Shown here in pieces: positions 15,399 to 23,399 of a stretch of DNA of 39,956 nt. Under the pieces are notes generated by a model. It was not told the DNA's origin. It ran no database searches and saw only the letters and a list, made by a program, of their open reading frames with translations. How positions within the stretch are numbered: the first letter of the stretch is position 1; each line of letters begins with the position of its first letter. The stretch comes from Thermoprotei archaeon (GTDB lineage Archaea > Thermoproteota > Thermoprotei > Thermofilales > B20-G17), in contig QMSC01000001.1 of the NCBI GenBank assembly GCA_003649515.1, positions 1-39,956 of the forward strand, in the 5' to 3' direction. The translations under genes and the position numbers were made by a program.

Positions 15399-17327
15399 TT
15401 AATCATCATACCTTGAAAGAAATACCCTGAGCCTCTCCCTGATAACCTGGTTGACTAAGCTTCCATCAGCTCTTCCTGATACCCTTCTCATAACCTCCCC
15501 CATTAACATTCCCAATGCTCGTTCACGAAGCTTCATTATGGCCTCTTTCTTCTCTTCAAATACCTCTGTCACTATTTTCTCTAATTCATCTCTTTCAAGA
15601 GCTTTAAGGTTTAGCTCTTCTACGGCTTCCAGAACAGTTTTCGAAGGATTCCTAGCAAGGTATTCGATGATTTTAGGAATTGCTTCCTTTACTATCTCCC
15701 CCTCATTTAATAAAGAAAACAGGCTATCAAATACTTCGTCTTCCAGCTCATCTACTGGCACACCCTCTCTCCTCAAACTTTTCAAAGTATTTTCGAAAGT
15801 CGCTGCTATCACCCTAGGAGGCACATTGGGGTACTTCTCTACAAGCCTTTCGAATGAATCCAAGTAATACGAGGATATCATTTGCTCGGCAAGGTTTTTA
15901 CTCAATCCATAGTCCTTAACAAACTTCTGAAGTTTAACATCTAGGGGTTCCGGTAATTGCCTTTTAATCTCGTTTAGAAACTCCTCCGTTATTCGCCTAG
16001 GCCTTATATCGGTCTCCGGGTACATCCTCGCTGCTCCAGGTCGGGGTCTTGAATAGTGCGTCGTTCCATCAGGATTGGGTCCACGCGTTTCTTCAGGAAC
16101 ACCTTCAAGTGCCTCAATACATCTATCAATAACGGCGTTAAGAGCCTCGATCACCTTGCTACGCTCATCAGCTATGAGTACGAAAGCGTCTTTCTCTCCA
16201 AGATTTAGCCTCTCAGACACTTTCCTTACCTCCTCCTCACTTATTCCATAGGCTGGAAGCTCATCGCTATGGAAGATGCCTCCTACACCACCCCAAAAGC
16301 GGGCCCTATCAGCTAGCTCAGTTGCAAACCTCCTTCCAGGCTGTATTTCATATCCCAGTATCCCCTTAAATCTAGACAACTTCACGGCCAGCACACATCC
16401 TCCCTTCTTGAGCGCCCTTCTAATCACGCGGCACTTAGTTCCCTCAAAGATGTCCGTAACGTCTACAAAGTCTCTTTTAAGATGCTCCTTAACAACTCCT
16501 CTTTCCCTTAACATATCACGAATATTAAGTAGATTGTATTGACGTAGAACCTCGTACTCCACAACTTTTCTAATCAGACCTAGTTTTTGAACACCCTTGA
16601 TCTCTATTTTTGCTCCGCCCTTTATTGATATATTAATATCCTGTCGGATAGTGCCTATTCCTCGTTTAACCTTTTTAGTCAGCCTTAACAACTGTCCTAT
16701 CTTTAAGGCTACTTTCTCAGCCTCTTCAGGAGATGAAATCACAGGCGCTGTTGCTATTTCGATAAGCGGTACGCCTAATCTATCCAATCTATACGTAACT
16801 TTAGTAGCGTCTTCAGATACTTTTCGAGCAGCGTCTTCTTCAAGACATATCGTTTGAATAGGAATCTTCTTACCGTCCACTTCCATGGATCCTCCTAATG
16901 CCACGAGGGCTGTTCTCTGGAAACCCGTAGTGTTAGACCCATCAATCACAGTCTTCCTCATAACATATACTTCATCTACGGGCTGGGAATTTAGCATAAG
17001 TGCCACTGTTAGGACTATTCTTAACGCCTCATAATTTAGGTCGTGAGGCGGCTCCTCGTCCATTTCGACTAGACATGACGCGTTATCAAAGTGATGGTAT
17101 TCGTAAACCCTTCCACGTTTAAACTCAAATAATGCAGCGGGGTCCACTTCCCCTAGTTCACTCGTTGTAGGCCTAAGCCTCCTTTTAAAGAGATAATCAG
17201 CATCGGCATCAGCTGGCATGAGATTCGGCGGACAGTTGCAGAAGAGTTTTTCACGAGTATCAAGCATTTGGTGAAATTCTAGACCTACTCTCAGTCCCAG
17301 GCTTTTATAATTTAACTTCACTTTCAC
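15399..17327 (-). CDS. gatE: Glu-tRNA(Gln) amidotransferase subunit E
   Basis: About 642 residues. LRVGLEFHQMLDTREKLFC, RLRPTTSELGEVDPAALFEF and RKTVIDGSNTTGFQRTALV are GatE/GatB catalytic-core segments; a GAD insertion follows at about 290-420, then the PRPGAARMYPETDIRP motif and a YqeY-like C-terminal tail that recognises tRNA. GatE with GatD (not here) converts Glu-tRNA(Gln) to Gln-tRNA(Gln). GTG 17327 is chosen for its GGTGA SD; GTG 17336 overlaps the stop of the upstream aminopeptidase. The two are translationally coupled. A tRNA-Gln gene is also in this window. Confidence 0.96.
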   Translation of the reverse strand: MKVKLNYKSLGLRVGLEFHQMLDTREKLFCNCPPNLMPADADADYLFKRRLRPTTSELGEVDPAALFEFKRGRVYEYHHFDNASCLVEMDEEPPHDLNYEALRIVLTVALMLNSQPVDEVYVMRKTVIDGSNTTGFQRTALVALGGSMEVDGKKIPIQTICLEEDAARKVSEDATKVTYRLDRLGVPLIEIATAPVISSPEEAEKVALKIGQLLRLTKKVKRGIGTIRQDINISIKGGAKIEIKGVQKLGLIRKVVEYEVLRQYNLLNIRDMLRERGVVKEHLKRDFVDVTDIFEGTKCRVIRRALKKGGCVLAVKLSRFKGILGYEIQPGRRFATELADRARFWGGVGGIFHSDELPAYGISEEEVRKVSERLNLGEKDAFVLIADERSKVIEALNAVIDRCIEALEGVPEETRGPNPDGTTHYSRPRPGAARMYPETDIRPRRITEEFLNEIKRQLPEPLDVKLQKFVKDYGLSKNLAEQMISSYYLDSFERLVEKYPNVPPRVIAATFENTLKSLRREGVPVDELEDEVFDSLFSLLNEGEIVKEAIPKIIEYLARNPSKTVLEAVEELNLKALERDELEKIVTEVFEEKKEAIMKLRERALGMLMGEVMRRVSGRADGSLVNQVIRERLRVFLSRYDD

Positions 17328-17332
17328 GATCC

Positions 17333-18304
17333 TCACCGATATCTCAATTCCCTGTATATCTCTATGGCCCTAGTTAAGTTAATTGTTTCCCTCCGGCTTG
17401 CGAGAATGATCGTGTCCTCCATTTGAGATACCATGCCAGCAGAACGTTCCACGAGAACAGGATAACCTGTGATAGCTTTATAATTAGCAAGCTTGGCTAT
17501 CACCTCATCCACTTGGCTGCGTCCTATCAATCTTGCCAACCATCTCTTGGCGAAGGGAAGGGATCTGAAGCTGCTCCATACCTTTTTTATGATTTCATTC
17601 GCCTTCTTATCCCTCTTAACCCTCTTAAGACTGGATAAGCGGAATATGGTGACAACATTCCCCTCCACGACCTCACCTACTCCATTTGTGGCGAAAGGCT
17701 CTATCGCGTAAACTTCTCCTGTTCTCGAAACTACGTTAGGGTAGCCTATTCCAGTGTTGGGTACGCTCTTACCTGCGTGTAAATTGTATCTATCAATGAG
17801 ATGCCCACTCAGGTTTCTTATCGGGTTAAAGCCCATTTTGGTAATCTCCCTTTCTATAACTACGCCTATTTCCTGCAGAGGCTTGAAGGGTTTCATAGCC
17901 CTAATAGCTGCTACCAGTGCGTTATAAGCAGCGTCTACAAGCTCTAGGTAGTCGACTCCCAAAGGTATTGAAAGCGCTGCATCTGCTATGAATCCATCAA
18001 CATGTACGCCTATATCAACCTTAACAATACCTTTTCTGGGTACTGTTAGCTCATCCTCTATATCGGCCGTATAGTGGGCGGCAACTTGGTTGATGGAAAT
18101 ATTTACAGGGAAGGCAGGTCTTGCACCGCTATTTATAATGAACCCCTCCAGTTTCTCGCATATCTCAAGTACAGGTTTATCTTCTTCAACGAGATTAAGA
18201 GCGAGCTTTAAAGCCTTATAAACGACCTTACCAGCCCTCCTGTAGCAGTCAAGCACCATGTCAGTCAACTCCGCAATTGATAGCTCCCAAGTTTCGATAT
18301 CCAA
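17333..18304 (-). CDS. map: type 2 methionine aminopeptidase
   Basis: 323 residues. The five dinuclear metal ligands are visible: D97 and D108 (VDIGVHVDGFIAD), H168 (SGHLIDRY), E202 (AIEPFAT) and E296 (SQMEDT), plus substrate-binding H77 (AAHYT). The type-2 helical insertion with basic residues lies at about 222-285. It removes the initiator methionine from nascent proteins. It leads a two-gene minus-strand unit with gatE. The divergent translin-like gene starts 54 bases away. Confidence 0.95.
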   Translation of the reverse strand: MDIETWELSIAELTDMVLDCYRRAGKVVYKALKLALNLVEEDKPVLEICEKLEGFIINSGARPAFPVNISINQVAAHYTADIEDELTVPRKGIVKVDIGVHVDGFIADAALSIPLGVDYLELVDAAYNALVAAIRAMKPFKPLQEIGVVIEREITKMGFNPIRNLSGHLIDRYNLHAGKSVPNTGIGYPNVVSRTGEVYAIEPFATNGVGEVVEGNVVTIFRLSSLKRVKRDKKANEIIKKVWSSFRSLPFAKRWLARLIGRSQVDEVIAKLANYKAITGYPVLVERSAGMVSQMEDTIILASRRETINLTRAIEIYRELRYR

Positions 18305-18358
18305 TTACAGACCCATCTATTTTAAAATAGCTATAGGCTTTTAGTATAGGGGAATATA

Positions 18359-18949
18359 TTGAACATCTCCCAGATAGTTAGGAAGTTGGCAGAATTTCTC
18401 GATAGAAAGGACTCTACACGAGAAATTCTTGTACAGAATGCAAGGGATATCATAAGGCATTCTAAAGATGCCTTGAAGCACATGTATTTAGGCAATATGT
18501 CAGAATCTCGCGCAGTACTCGAGAAAATGAGGAAATTATGTGCAGAGCTAAAAAGCCTAGTAAAGGAATATCCCGACTTGCTTTATGGAGGACTGATGGT
18601 AAACGCGCTAACGGAGTACATCGAAGCCGAGATAGTTTATTCAATACTTACACGTGGGATTGATATACCGGCTCCGGAAGACCTGGACGTGGACCCTGTA
18701 CCCTATGTACTAGGACTAGCCGACGCCCTTAGTGAACTCCGAAGGTTCATACTTGAATACCTTCGTAGAGGGGATGTTGAAAGCGCGGAAAAGTTGCTGA
18801 ACTGTATGGAGGAAATATTTCTTGAAATAAGTACTCTGCAATACCCCGAGGGACTTTTACCAGGCTTCAGAAGAAAATGCGATATCATTAGACGCCTCAT
18901 AGACGAGACTAAGAGCGATATTATATTTGTGAAAACTAGAAGAAAGTAG
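18359..18949 (+). CDS. translin-family RNA/DNA-binding protein
   Basis: 196 residues, all helical, from TTG 18359. The pattern RKLAEFLDRKDSTREILVQN, LYGGLMVNALTEYIEAEIVY, VPYVLGLADALSELRRFILE and the ending DIIRRLIDETKSDIIFVKTR matches archaeal translin homologues (COG2178). Translin/Trax complexes form octameric barrels; in archaea a homologue has RNase activity, but the catalytic residues of Trax cannot be judged here by eye. Endonuclease V follows 8 bases later, so the two are co-transcribed. Confidence 0.85.
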   Translation: MNISQIVRKLAEFLDRKDSTREILVQNARDIIRHSKDALKHMYLGNMSESRAVLEKMRKLCAELKSLVKEYPDLLYGGLMVNALTEYIEAEIVYSILTRGIDIPAPEDLDVDPVPYVLGLADALSELRRFILEYLRRGDVESAEKLLNCMEEIFLEISTLQYPEGLLPGFRRKCDIIRRLIDETKSDIIFVKTRRK

Positions 18950-18957
18950 GGGAGCCG

Positions 18958-19626
18958 TTGTTGAGGGAAAAGGTGCCGCCTTACTTCTCGATACAAGTTG
19001 CGAGAAAAGTTCAACGTTACCTATCATCCAAAATCGTAATGAAGGACTTGCTGCCCCCCTTTATAGAGACCGTTGCTGGAATAGACCTTGCATACAGCGG
19101 CAACCTCGCAGTAGCCGCCGCAGTCCTCTTAGACTATCAAACTCTTCAAGTTCTCGAGAAAAAAGTTGCTGTTACAAAGGTAATGTTCCCCTATGTCCCT
19201 ACGCTACTCTCCTTTAGAGAACTTAAGGCAGCCTTTCTAGCGTATAAACACCTATCTCAAACCCCTGATGTGATACTAGTTGACGCCCATGGATACTCCC
19301 ATCCATTTCGGTTGGGATTTGCAAGTCACTTTGGAGTAGTCGTTAAAAAGCCTACAATAGGCGTGGCGAAAAAGCTACTATGCGGCGAGATCGGACCATG
19401 GAAGAACAACTGGGCACCCATAGTTGCTGAGGGCGAAGTCATAGGCGCCGCCCTAAGAACCCGAAAAGGCATTAAACCGATATATATAAGTGTGGGGAAT
19501 ATGGTAACCCTCAACACAGCAATAAAAATAGTGCTTCACACCACGAGAAGATATCGTATTCCCGAACCTGTTAGACAAGCACATATGGAATGCACCAGAA
19601 TAGCTCGACTTCTCAGGTCACTATGA
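18958..19626 (+). CDS. nfi: endonuclease V
   Basis: 222 residues. AGIDLAYSG carries the metal-binding D43; PYVPTLLSFRE holds E88 (the usual PYVPGLLSFRE has Gly in place of Thr84 region); VDAHGYSHPFRLGFASHFGV gives D109, H111, H115 and H124; PTIGVAKKLL contains the conserved lysine. The enzyme cuts near deaminated adenine (inosine) in DNA or RNA, relevant to heat-driven deamination. Start is TTG 18958 or the adjacent TTG 18961, after GGGGAG. Its 3' end overlaps by 6 bases the stop of the convergent gene. Confidence 0.95.
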   Translation: MLREKVPPYFSIQVARKVQRYLSSKIVMKDLLPPFIETVAGIDLAYSGNLAVAAAVLLDYQTLQVLEKKVAVTKVMFPYVPTLLSFRELKAAFLAYKHLSQTPDVILVDAHGYSHPFRLGFASHFGVVVKKPTIGVAKKLLCGEIGPWKNNWAPIVAEGEVIGAALRTRKGIKPIYISVGNMVTLNTAIKIVLHTTRRYRIPEPVRQAHMECTRIARLLRSL

Positions 19627-20322
19627 GCCCTCTCCAAGCTCCCTTATACGTTCGATTATCTTCGAGGTCTTACATAATTCTTCTTCAAAAGCCTCGCTTA
19701 ATTGTAAGAGCTTTACGTTAGTCTTCCCGCTTTTCTGGAGGACCTCTTTAACCTTTTCCATCAGCTCCCTCTGATCAGGACCAAAGAGAATTACATCAGG
19801 CTTAACATCCTCTACAACCTTTAAGACATCGAACTTCTCATCCCCTAGCACTACCTTATATACATACTTCATGGACTCCAGTAGCTTCCTCCTAAGACCT
19901 TCGGGAAAGACGGGATTATGTCCTTTAAATTTCCTTACTGTCGAATCACGTGCAAGAACTATTACCACCCTTCCAAGATCCCAGGCCTGCCTTAAGAAGA
20001 AGATATGTCCCGGATGTAGTATGTCAAAAACCCCTCCCACTAAGACAGTTTTCCTCGAAGGTCTTTCCCAGGAAAAGTTTACTAGCCCCTGAAAGCGCAG
20101 GGCATCGAGCAACCCCTCGGCGTACGCTATACAGGCAAGGCTGGTAAAAAGGTCTTCCTTTTCAAGATAGTATCTTGCATCGTTTACATAAGCTTTCGCT
20201 AAATCTACTATTTCACTTACAACGGGTTTTCTCGCGCTCTTTGAGAATTCGACGCTCTCAAGGACTTTCTCAACACTCTTTATGTACTCTTCGATCTTAG
20301 CTTTTTTACCCTTGAAGACCAA
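19621..20322 (-). CDS. DUF357 plus cytidylyltransferase-like nucleotidyltransferase
   Basis: About 233 residues from TTG 20322 (GGTGA just upstream); an ATG at 20352 lies inside the dphB end without an SD. The N-terminal third (IEEYIKSVEKVLESVEF... LACIAYAEGLLDAL) is the DUF357 helical domain. The rest is a Rossmann-like nucleotidyltransferase with VGGVFDILHPGH (HxGH, which binds the nucleotide phosphates). Archaeal relatives are annotated as FAD synthetase-like or cytidylyltransferase-related; the substrate is unproven. It overlaps dphB by about 43 bases, implying coupled translation. Confidence 0.85.
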   Translation of the reverse strand: MVFKGKKAKIEEYIKSVEKVLESVEFSKSARKPVVSEIVDLAKAYVNDARYYLEKEDLFTSLACIAYAEGLLDALRFQGLVNFSWERPSRKTVLVGGVFDILHPGHIFFLRQAWDLGRVVIVLARDSTVRKFKGHNPVFPEGLRRKLLESMKYVYKVVLGDEKFDVLKVVEDVKPDVILFGPDQRELMEKVKEVLQKSGKTNVKLLQLSEAFEEELCKTSKIIERIRELGEGS

Positions 20323-21122
20323 TGTTTCACCACAGTTTTTGGTGCCCCACAAATATATATTAACACTTCTTCCTCAAGCGGATGTAAATCTCCCGGTATT
20401 ATCAAGCTGTGAGGAGGAGGGCCAAAGTTATATTGGAGTAGATCTTTAAAAGAGCCCGCACGTATCACTTCATTATCAGAGCCTATCCTCCCCAGCCCTA
20501 TTCCAAGAGCTCCCAAATCTATAATGCCTTTATTCTCGAATTCCTCCATTCTTAAAAGGAGTTTAAGAGCATCTTCGACTCTCATTAATCTGCTCCTTTC
20601 AACCTTTATATCAAGAAAGAAGAAGGTATGAAGACCCCTTAATAGATTATCATATAATACCTCGTAAGGATAAGTTGAGAAGAATTCTTCTTCAGGGAAG
20701 ACTATCGTTGCACTTTTCCCAAATTTATATGCTTGAAGTCCCGTCGCGCTGATACCAGCGGAGAGAATAGAAGGAGCATGTATAACCTTAGTTGGTATGC
20801 CAGCCTTCTCCGCTTCAATTCTGATAAAGATATGCGTCGTTGCAATAAAGGGGTCACCTATAACGGCTATTACAATATCTCTTAAAGCGGCTTCTTTAAG
20901 GATCCTTCGATAGTCCTCACCTTCGAGAAACTCTCTATCAACGAAAGACACCTTGGCTTGATCAACGTACTCGCTGAGTACTACTTTAAAGTCGGAGTTC
21001 ACGAACAGGCTCGTATAATTATCGACGTATATCCTATCAGCCCTTTTAAGAACATCTAAAGCCTTGAGCGATATATCCTTTGAGCTTAGACCTAAACCAA
21101 CAAAATAGAGCAAAGCGATCAC
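20280..21122 (-). CDS. dphB: diphthine synthase
   Basis: 280 residues. It begins MIALLYFVGLGLSSKDISLK, continues DRIYVDNYTS and contains VIGDPFIATTH and SILSAGISATGLQAYKFGKS, the SAM-binding tetrapyrrole-methylase-type fold. DphB methylates the modified histidine of elongation factor 2 during diphthamide synthesis. The start is 10 bases downstream of the tRNA-Lys 3' end on the same strand, so it may be co-transcribed with the tRNA or start nearby. The downstream nucleotidyltransferase overlaps its end. Confidence 0.95.
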   Translation of the reverse strand: MIALLYFVGLGLSSKDISLKALDVLKRADRIYVDNYTSLFVNSDFKVVLSEYVDQAKVSFVDREFLEGEDYRRILKEAALRDIVIAVIGDPFIATTHIFIRIEAEKAGIPTKVIHAPSILSAGISATGLQAYKFGKSATIVFPEEEFFSTYPYEVLYDNLLRGLHTFFFLDIKVERSRLMRVEDALKLLLRMEEFENKGIIDLGALGIGLGRIGSDNEVIRAGSFKDLLQYNFGPPPHSLIIPGDLHPLEEEVLIYICGAPKTVVKHWSSRVKKLRSKST

Positions 21123-21167
21123 CGGTTACCACGGGCCCGGCGGGATTCGAACCCGCGACCCCCGGGT

Positions 21168-21185
21168 TTCTCTCACAAGATTGGT
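21168..21185 (-). other. tRNA-Lys intron 2 (about position 37/38)
   Basis: About 18 nt between the anticodon loop and the 3' strand of the anticodon stem; AGAG in the intron can pair with CTCT of the anticodon loop. Very short for an archaeal intron. The cut is uncertain by one or two bases. Confidence 0.75.
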
Positions 21186-21192
21186 TAAGAGC

Positions 21193-21214
21193 CTCACCCA
21201 CCTCTACCGGGTGT
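21193..21214 (-). other. tRNA-Lys intron 1 (non-canonical, about position 30/31)
   Basis: About 22 nt whose removal restores the anticodon stem. CACCC and GGGTG within it pair to form the central helix of a bulge-helix-bulge splicing motif. The exact cut is uncertain by one or two bases. Confidence 0.75.
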
Positions 21215-21336
21215 CCGGTGCTCTACCAGGCTAAGCTACGGGCCCTGCTTTAGGTAGTATCGTGCCTAGGATTATAAATTTTTCTGGCATTTAATGCGTC
21301 TATAACCTCTCGCAGAACAGTACATTTATGTAAATT

Positions 21337-21355
21337 CCCCAGTTTATAATTGGGG
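21337..21355 (+). promoter_or_regulatory. inverted repeat in the DUF106 leader
   Basis: CCCCA-GTTTATAAT-TGGGG: five-base arms with a nine-base AT loop. The right arm overlaps the G-run that would serve as SD for ATG 21363, and the loop looks like a TATA box. It could be an RNA hairpin masking the SD or an operator on the promoter. Confidence 0.35.
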
Positions 21356-21362
21356 GTATACA

Positions 21363-21818
21363 ATGTTAGCGATCTTAGAGGCCACAGCAATAGTTATCTT
21401 AATAGCACTATCAAACGCCGTACTTCAGAGATTAGTCCTAAACGTTAGGAAAATTGAAAGGCTCTCACAGGAGATACACCGATGGCAAGAAATACGCGAG
21501 GAATCCATAAGGAAGAAGGATAAGAAACTCTTCTTGAAGACGGAAAGGGAAAAGAGAAGAATTAAAAAGTTAAAGGCCGAGCTAGATAAGGAGAAGGCTA
21601 AGAATTACGCTATCTCGATAGCGCTTTGGTTTGCTGGCCTTAAGCTGGCCGAAATGATACTTGGAAAAGGGTTTTCAATATACTTACCCCCTTTAGGAAT
21701 TCCTATAGGTTTCATTGGATGGTATATCATCGTTAGCCTATGGATGTTCCCACTGTCGAGTAGAGTTATTGCGGGTAGAGTTTATGCTATGCTCTCAACA
21801 GTTAGAGGTTGGATGTAG
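21363..21818 (+). CDS. DUF106 membrane insertase (EMC3/TMCO1/YidC-like)
   Basis: 151 residues with three membrane segments: about 3-25, then a cytosolic coiled coil at 30-80 (RKIERLSQEIHRWQEIREES; very rich in Lys/Glu), then about 82-100 and 112-135. This is the layout of archaeal DUF106, the Oxa1/YidC/EMC3 superfamily that inserts membrane proteins co-translationally. In many archaea it follows secY-adk and precedes L34e and CMP kinase; here the DUF106-L34e-cmk part is kept but lies 12 kb from secY. Confidence 0.88.
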   Translation: MLAILEATAIVILIALSNAVLQRLVLNVRKIERLSQEIHRWQEIREESIRKKDKKLFLKTEREKRRIKKLKAELDKEKAKNYAISIALWFAGLKLAEMILGKGFSIYLPPLGIPIGFIGWYIIVSLWMFPLSSRVIAGRVYAMLSTVRGWM

Positions 21819-21864
21819 CAGAAGAAATAAATACGAATAAGTAATTTAAGGTGGCGGGACCTCG

Positions 21865-22140
21865 ATGGGACATACGCCTCGTTCCAGAAGGTTAAGAAGA
21901 ACGATTGTTAGAACGCCTGGCGGTAGACTAGCCATCCACTACAAAAAGAGAAAATACGACGTGCCTAAGTGCGCCATCTGCAAGCACCCCCTAAACGGAT
22001 TCCCCAAACTTAGGCCTAAGGACGTTAGAAAGGGTCATAGACCTCCCACTAGAATTTTCGGCGGATACTTATGTGCTAACTGCTTAGAAAAATTCATTCG
22101 AGAAAAGGTCATGTCGCAGTACTCTACATCGGGCGCCTAA
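21865..22140 (+). CDS. rpl34e: 50S ribosomal protein L34e (eL34)
   Basis: 91 residues. RSRRLRRTIVRTPGGRLAIH is typical, and two CxxC pairs (CAIC and CANC) form a zinc site around GFPKLRP. It is an archaeal/eukaryotic large-subunit protein. The leader GTGGCGGGACCTCG just before ATG 21865 closely resembles the one before S8. CMP kinase begins one base after its stop. Confidence 0.96.
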   Translation: MGHTPRSRRLRRTIVRTPGGRLAIHYKKRKYDVPKCAICKHPLNGFPKLRPKDVRKGHRPPTRIFGGYLCANCLEKFIREKVMSQYSTSGA

Positions 22141-22141
22141 C

Positions 22142-22699
22142 ATGCCCCGAAAACTAGTCATAGCTATTAGCGGGCAGGTAGGCGCGGGAAAGACAACTTA
22201 TGCTAAAAGACTAGCCGAGGAGTTTAACCTAAAGTACGTTTCAAGTGGAATGCTTTTCAGAAAGATCGCTGAAGAACTGGGAGTCTCCCTGCTACAACTG
22301 CACGAAATGGCTGAAAAGGACCCAAAGTATGACTTAATGATCGATAAAAACGCCATAAAAGTTGCTAAAGAGGGAAATGTTGTAGTAGAGGGACACTTGG
22401 CTGCATGGGTACTCGCAGACATTGCTGATATAAAGGTCCTGCTTATAGCCCCTCTTAACGTTAGAGCTGAGAGACTAGCCCAAAGAGATGGAAAAAGCTT
22501 CAAGAAATCACTACAGGAGATTAGGAAAAGGGAAGAGAGTAACAGGAAAAGATGTTTAAAATACTATGGGAAGGATACAAAGGACTGGAGCATATTTAAT
22601 CTCATAATAGACACTAGCAAACTTAGCATCGACGGGGTCTACCGGATACTTAGAGAATACGTTAGAACTTATATAGAAGAACACGAAGAAGAGCGGTAG
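22142..22699 (+). CDS. cmk: cytidylate kinase (archaeal type)
   Basis: 185 residues. P-loop GQVGAGKTTYAKRL at about 10-23, then KYVSSGMLFRKIAEELG (CMP-binding), VVEGHLAAWVL, and a lid segment with RKREESNRKRCLKYYG. It phosphorylates CMP/dCMP with ATP. Position behind L34e in the archaeal cmk operon agrees. In archaea L14e and the pseudouridine synthase Cbf5 often follow; here the operon ends and an unrelated minus-strand gene comes next. Confidence 0.94.
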   Translation: MPRKLVIAISGQVGAGKTTYAKRLAEEFNLKYVSSGMLFRKIAEELGVSLLQLHEMAEKDPKYDLMIDKNAIKVAKEGNVVVEGHLAAWVLADIADIKVLLIAPLNVRAERLAQRDGKSFKKSLQEIRKREESNRKRCLKYYGKDTKDWSIFNLIIDTSKLSIDGVYRILREYVRTYIEEHEEER

Positions 22700-22741
22700 A
22701 TAGGCTACCTAACCTTTGAATTGTCATCCTTCACTCTATTC

Positions 22742-23212
22742 TCATATACAAAAAAGCATCTCACAGTAGGGGTCTCCCACAGCCCTGCATTTAATCTCGA
22801 GAGATTCCCGAATCTTAAGCCCCGTGAGACCTTCTATAAGACCTTCTAGGTAACCTCTAGTGAATAAACATGTAGGCTCGCGAGAAGGCTTCATGAAATC
22901 GGATTCGAATCCATTGTATACGCGGATTCTTATCTCCCTCCTGAAGAGATCTATGTTCATTACCTTTACCTCTCCGAATCCTTGCTCAGTTAGGACTCTT
23001 TCTAGTTCCCTTACAAATGCCTCTCTCTTTACGTGAAAATCCTCCTGCCTCGTTGAGCTTATATTGCGGCCCTCAACAAGCCCCATTTGAAAGCCTAAGT
23101 GGAAGTATATTACCCTTATTCCATTACCTCCCTGTAAGGCTAAGTTTTTGAAAGCTATTCCAAGGCTTTCCGCCCTTAACTTTATTTCTCTATTCTTACT
23201 GACAGCTATCAC
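22742..23212 (-). CDS. V4R-domain protein
   Basis: The last 45 residues (TRGYLEGLIEGLTGLKIRES, then CRAVGDPYCEMLF) are a V4R (4-vinyl reductase) domain with its GDxxC signature and two cysteines; the domain binds small hydrophobic molecules or metals and often acts as a sensor. The rest is a divergent alpha/beta part. I set the start at GTG 23212 because a TATA box (ATATATAAA at 23248-23256) lies just upstream; the frame stays open to TTG 23275, which would put that TATA box in the gene. Divergent from a secreted protein gene and sharing a repeat-rich intergenic region with it. Confidence 0.7.
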   Translation of the reverse strand: MIAVSKNREIKLRAESLGIAFKNLALQGGNGIRVIYFHLGFQMGLVEGRNISSTRQEDFHVKREAFVRELERVLTEQGFGEVKVMNIDLFRREIRIRVYNGFESDFMKPSREPTCLFTRGYLEGLIEGLTGLKIRESLEIKCRAVGDPYCEMLFCI

Positions 23213-23247
23213 TTCCCACCACTTCTCATTCTTTAATGCCCTAAGCA

Positions 23248-23256
23248 ATATATAAA
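23248..23256 (-). promoter_or_regulatory. minus-strand promoter of the V4R gene
   Basis: On the minus strand TTTATATAT, about 38 bases before GTG 23212, symmetrical with the plus-strand TATA at 23361. If TTG 23275 were the true start, this would not be the promoter. Confidence 0.4.
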
Positions 23257-23268
23257 TTTTGCCATTGA

Positions 23269-23357
23269 ATTGCAAAAATTTTCAATTTAGAGCTCAATTT
23301 TTGATTGAAATTGCATCATGCACTGATCTATTGCATCTATGTAGCAATTCTCATGCA
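23269..23357. promoter_or_regulatory. cluster of ATTGCA motifs between divergent genes
   Basis: ATTGCA occurs at 23269, 23310 and 23330 (spacings 41 and 20, about four and two helical turns), ATGCA at 23318 and 23353, and GCAAT at 23344. ATTGC...GCAAT at 23330-23348 is a 19-base inverted repeat. The cluster lies between two outward-facing TATA boxes, so it is a good candidate for binding of a regulator. Confidence 0.45.
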
Positions 23358-23360
23358 AAA

Positions 23361-23369
23361 GTTTATATA
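23361..23369 (+). promoter_or_regulatory. promoter of the secreted small protein
   Basis: AAAAGTTTATATA is a strong BRE/TATA about 35 bases before ATG 23400, predicting a transcript that starts only a few bases before the start codon. Confidence 0.55.
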
Positions 23370-23399
23370 TCCCTTTTTTAATAACTATTCCGATGAGAT

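Larger units (their letters stand above)
21132..21245 (-). tRNA. tRNA-Lys(CTT) with two introns
   Basis: Acceptor GGGCCCG/CGGGCCC, D-arm GCTTAGCCTGGTAGAGC, T-arm GCGGG-TTCGAAT-CCCGC and discriminator G are all clear. The span is 114 nt; removing 22 nt (about 21193-21214) and 18 nt (about 21168-21185) leaves a regular 74-nt tRNA with anticodon arm CCGGG-CTCTTAA-CCCGG, anticodon CTT. The first intron interrupts the 5' strand of the anticodon stem near position 30/31 and can fold as CACCC...GGGTG; the second lies at the canonical 37/38 site. CCA is not encoded. Confidence 0.9.

Noticed and set aside
15451..16857. Three open frames of 86-138 codons on the plus strand across this stretch
   Set aside because: They are antisense to gatE, whose protein is strongly conserved over the same bases; the antisense products are Ser/Thr-rich low-complexity shadows without SD.
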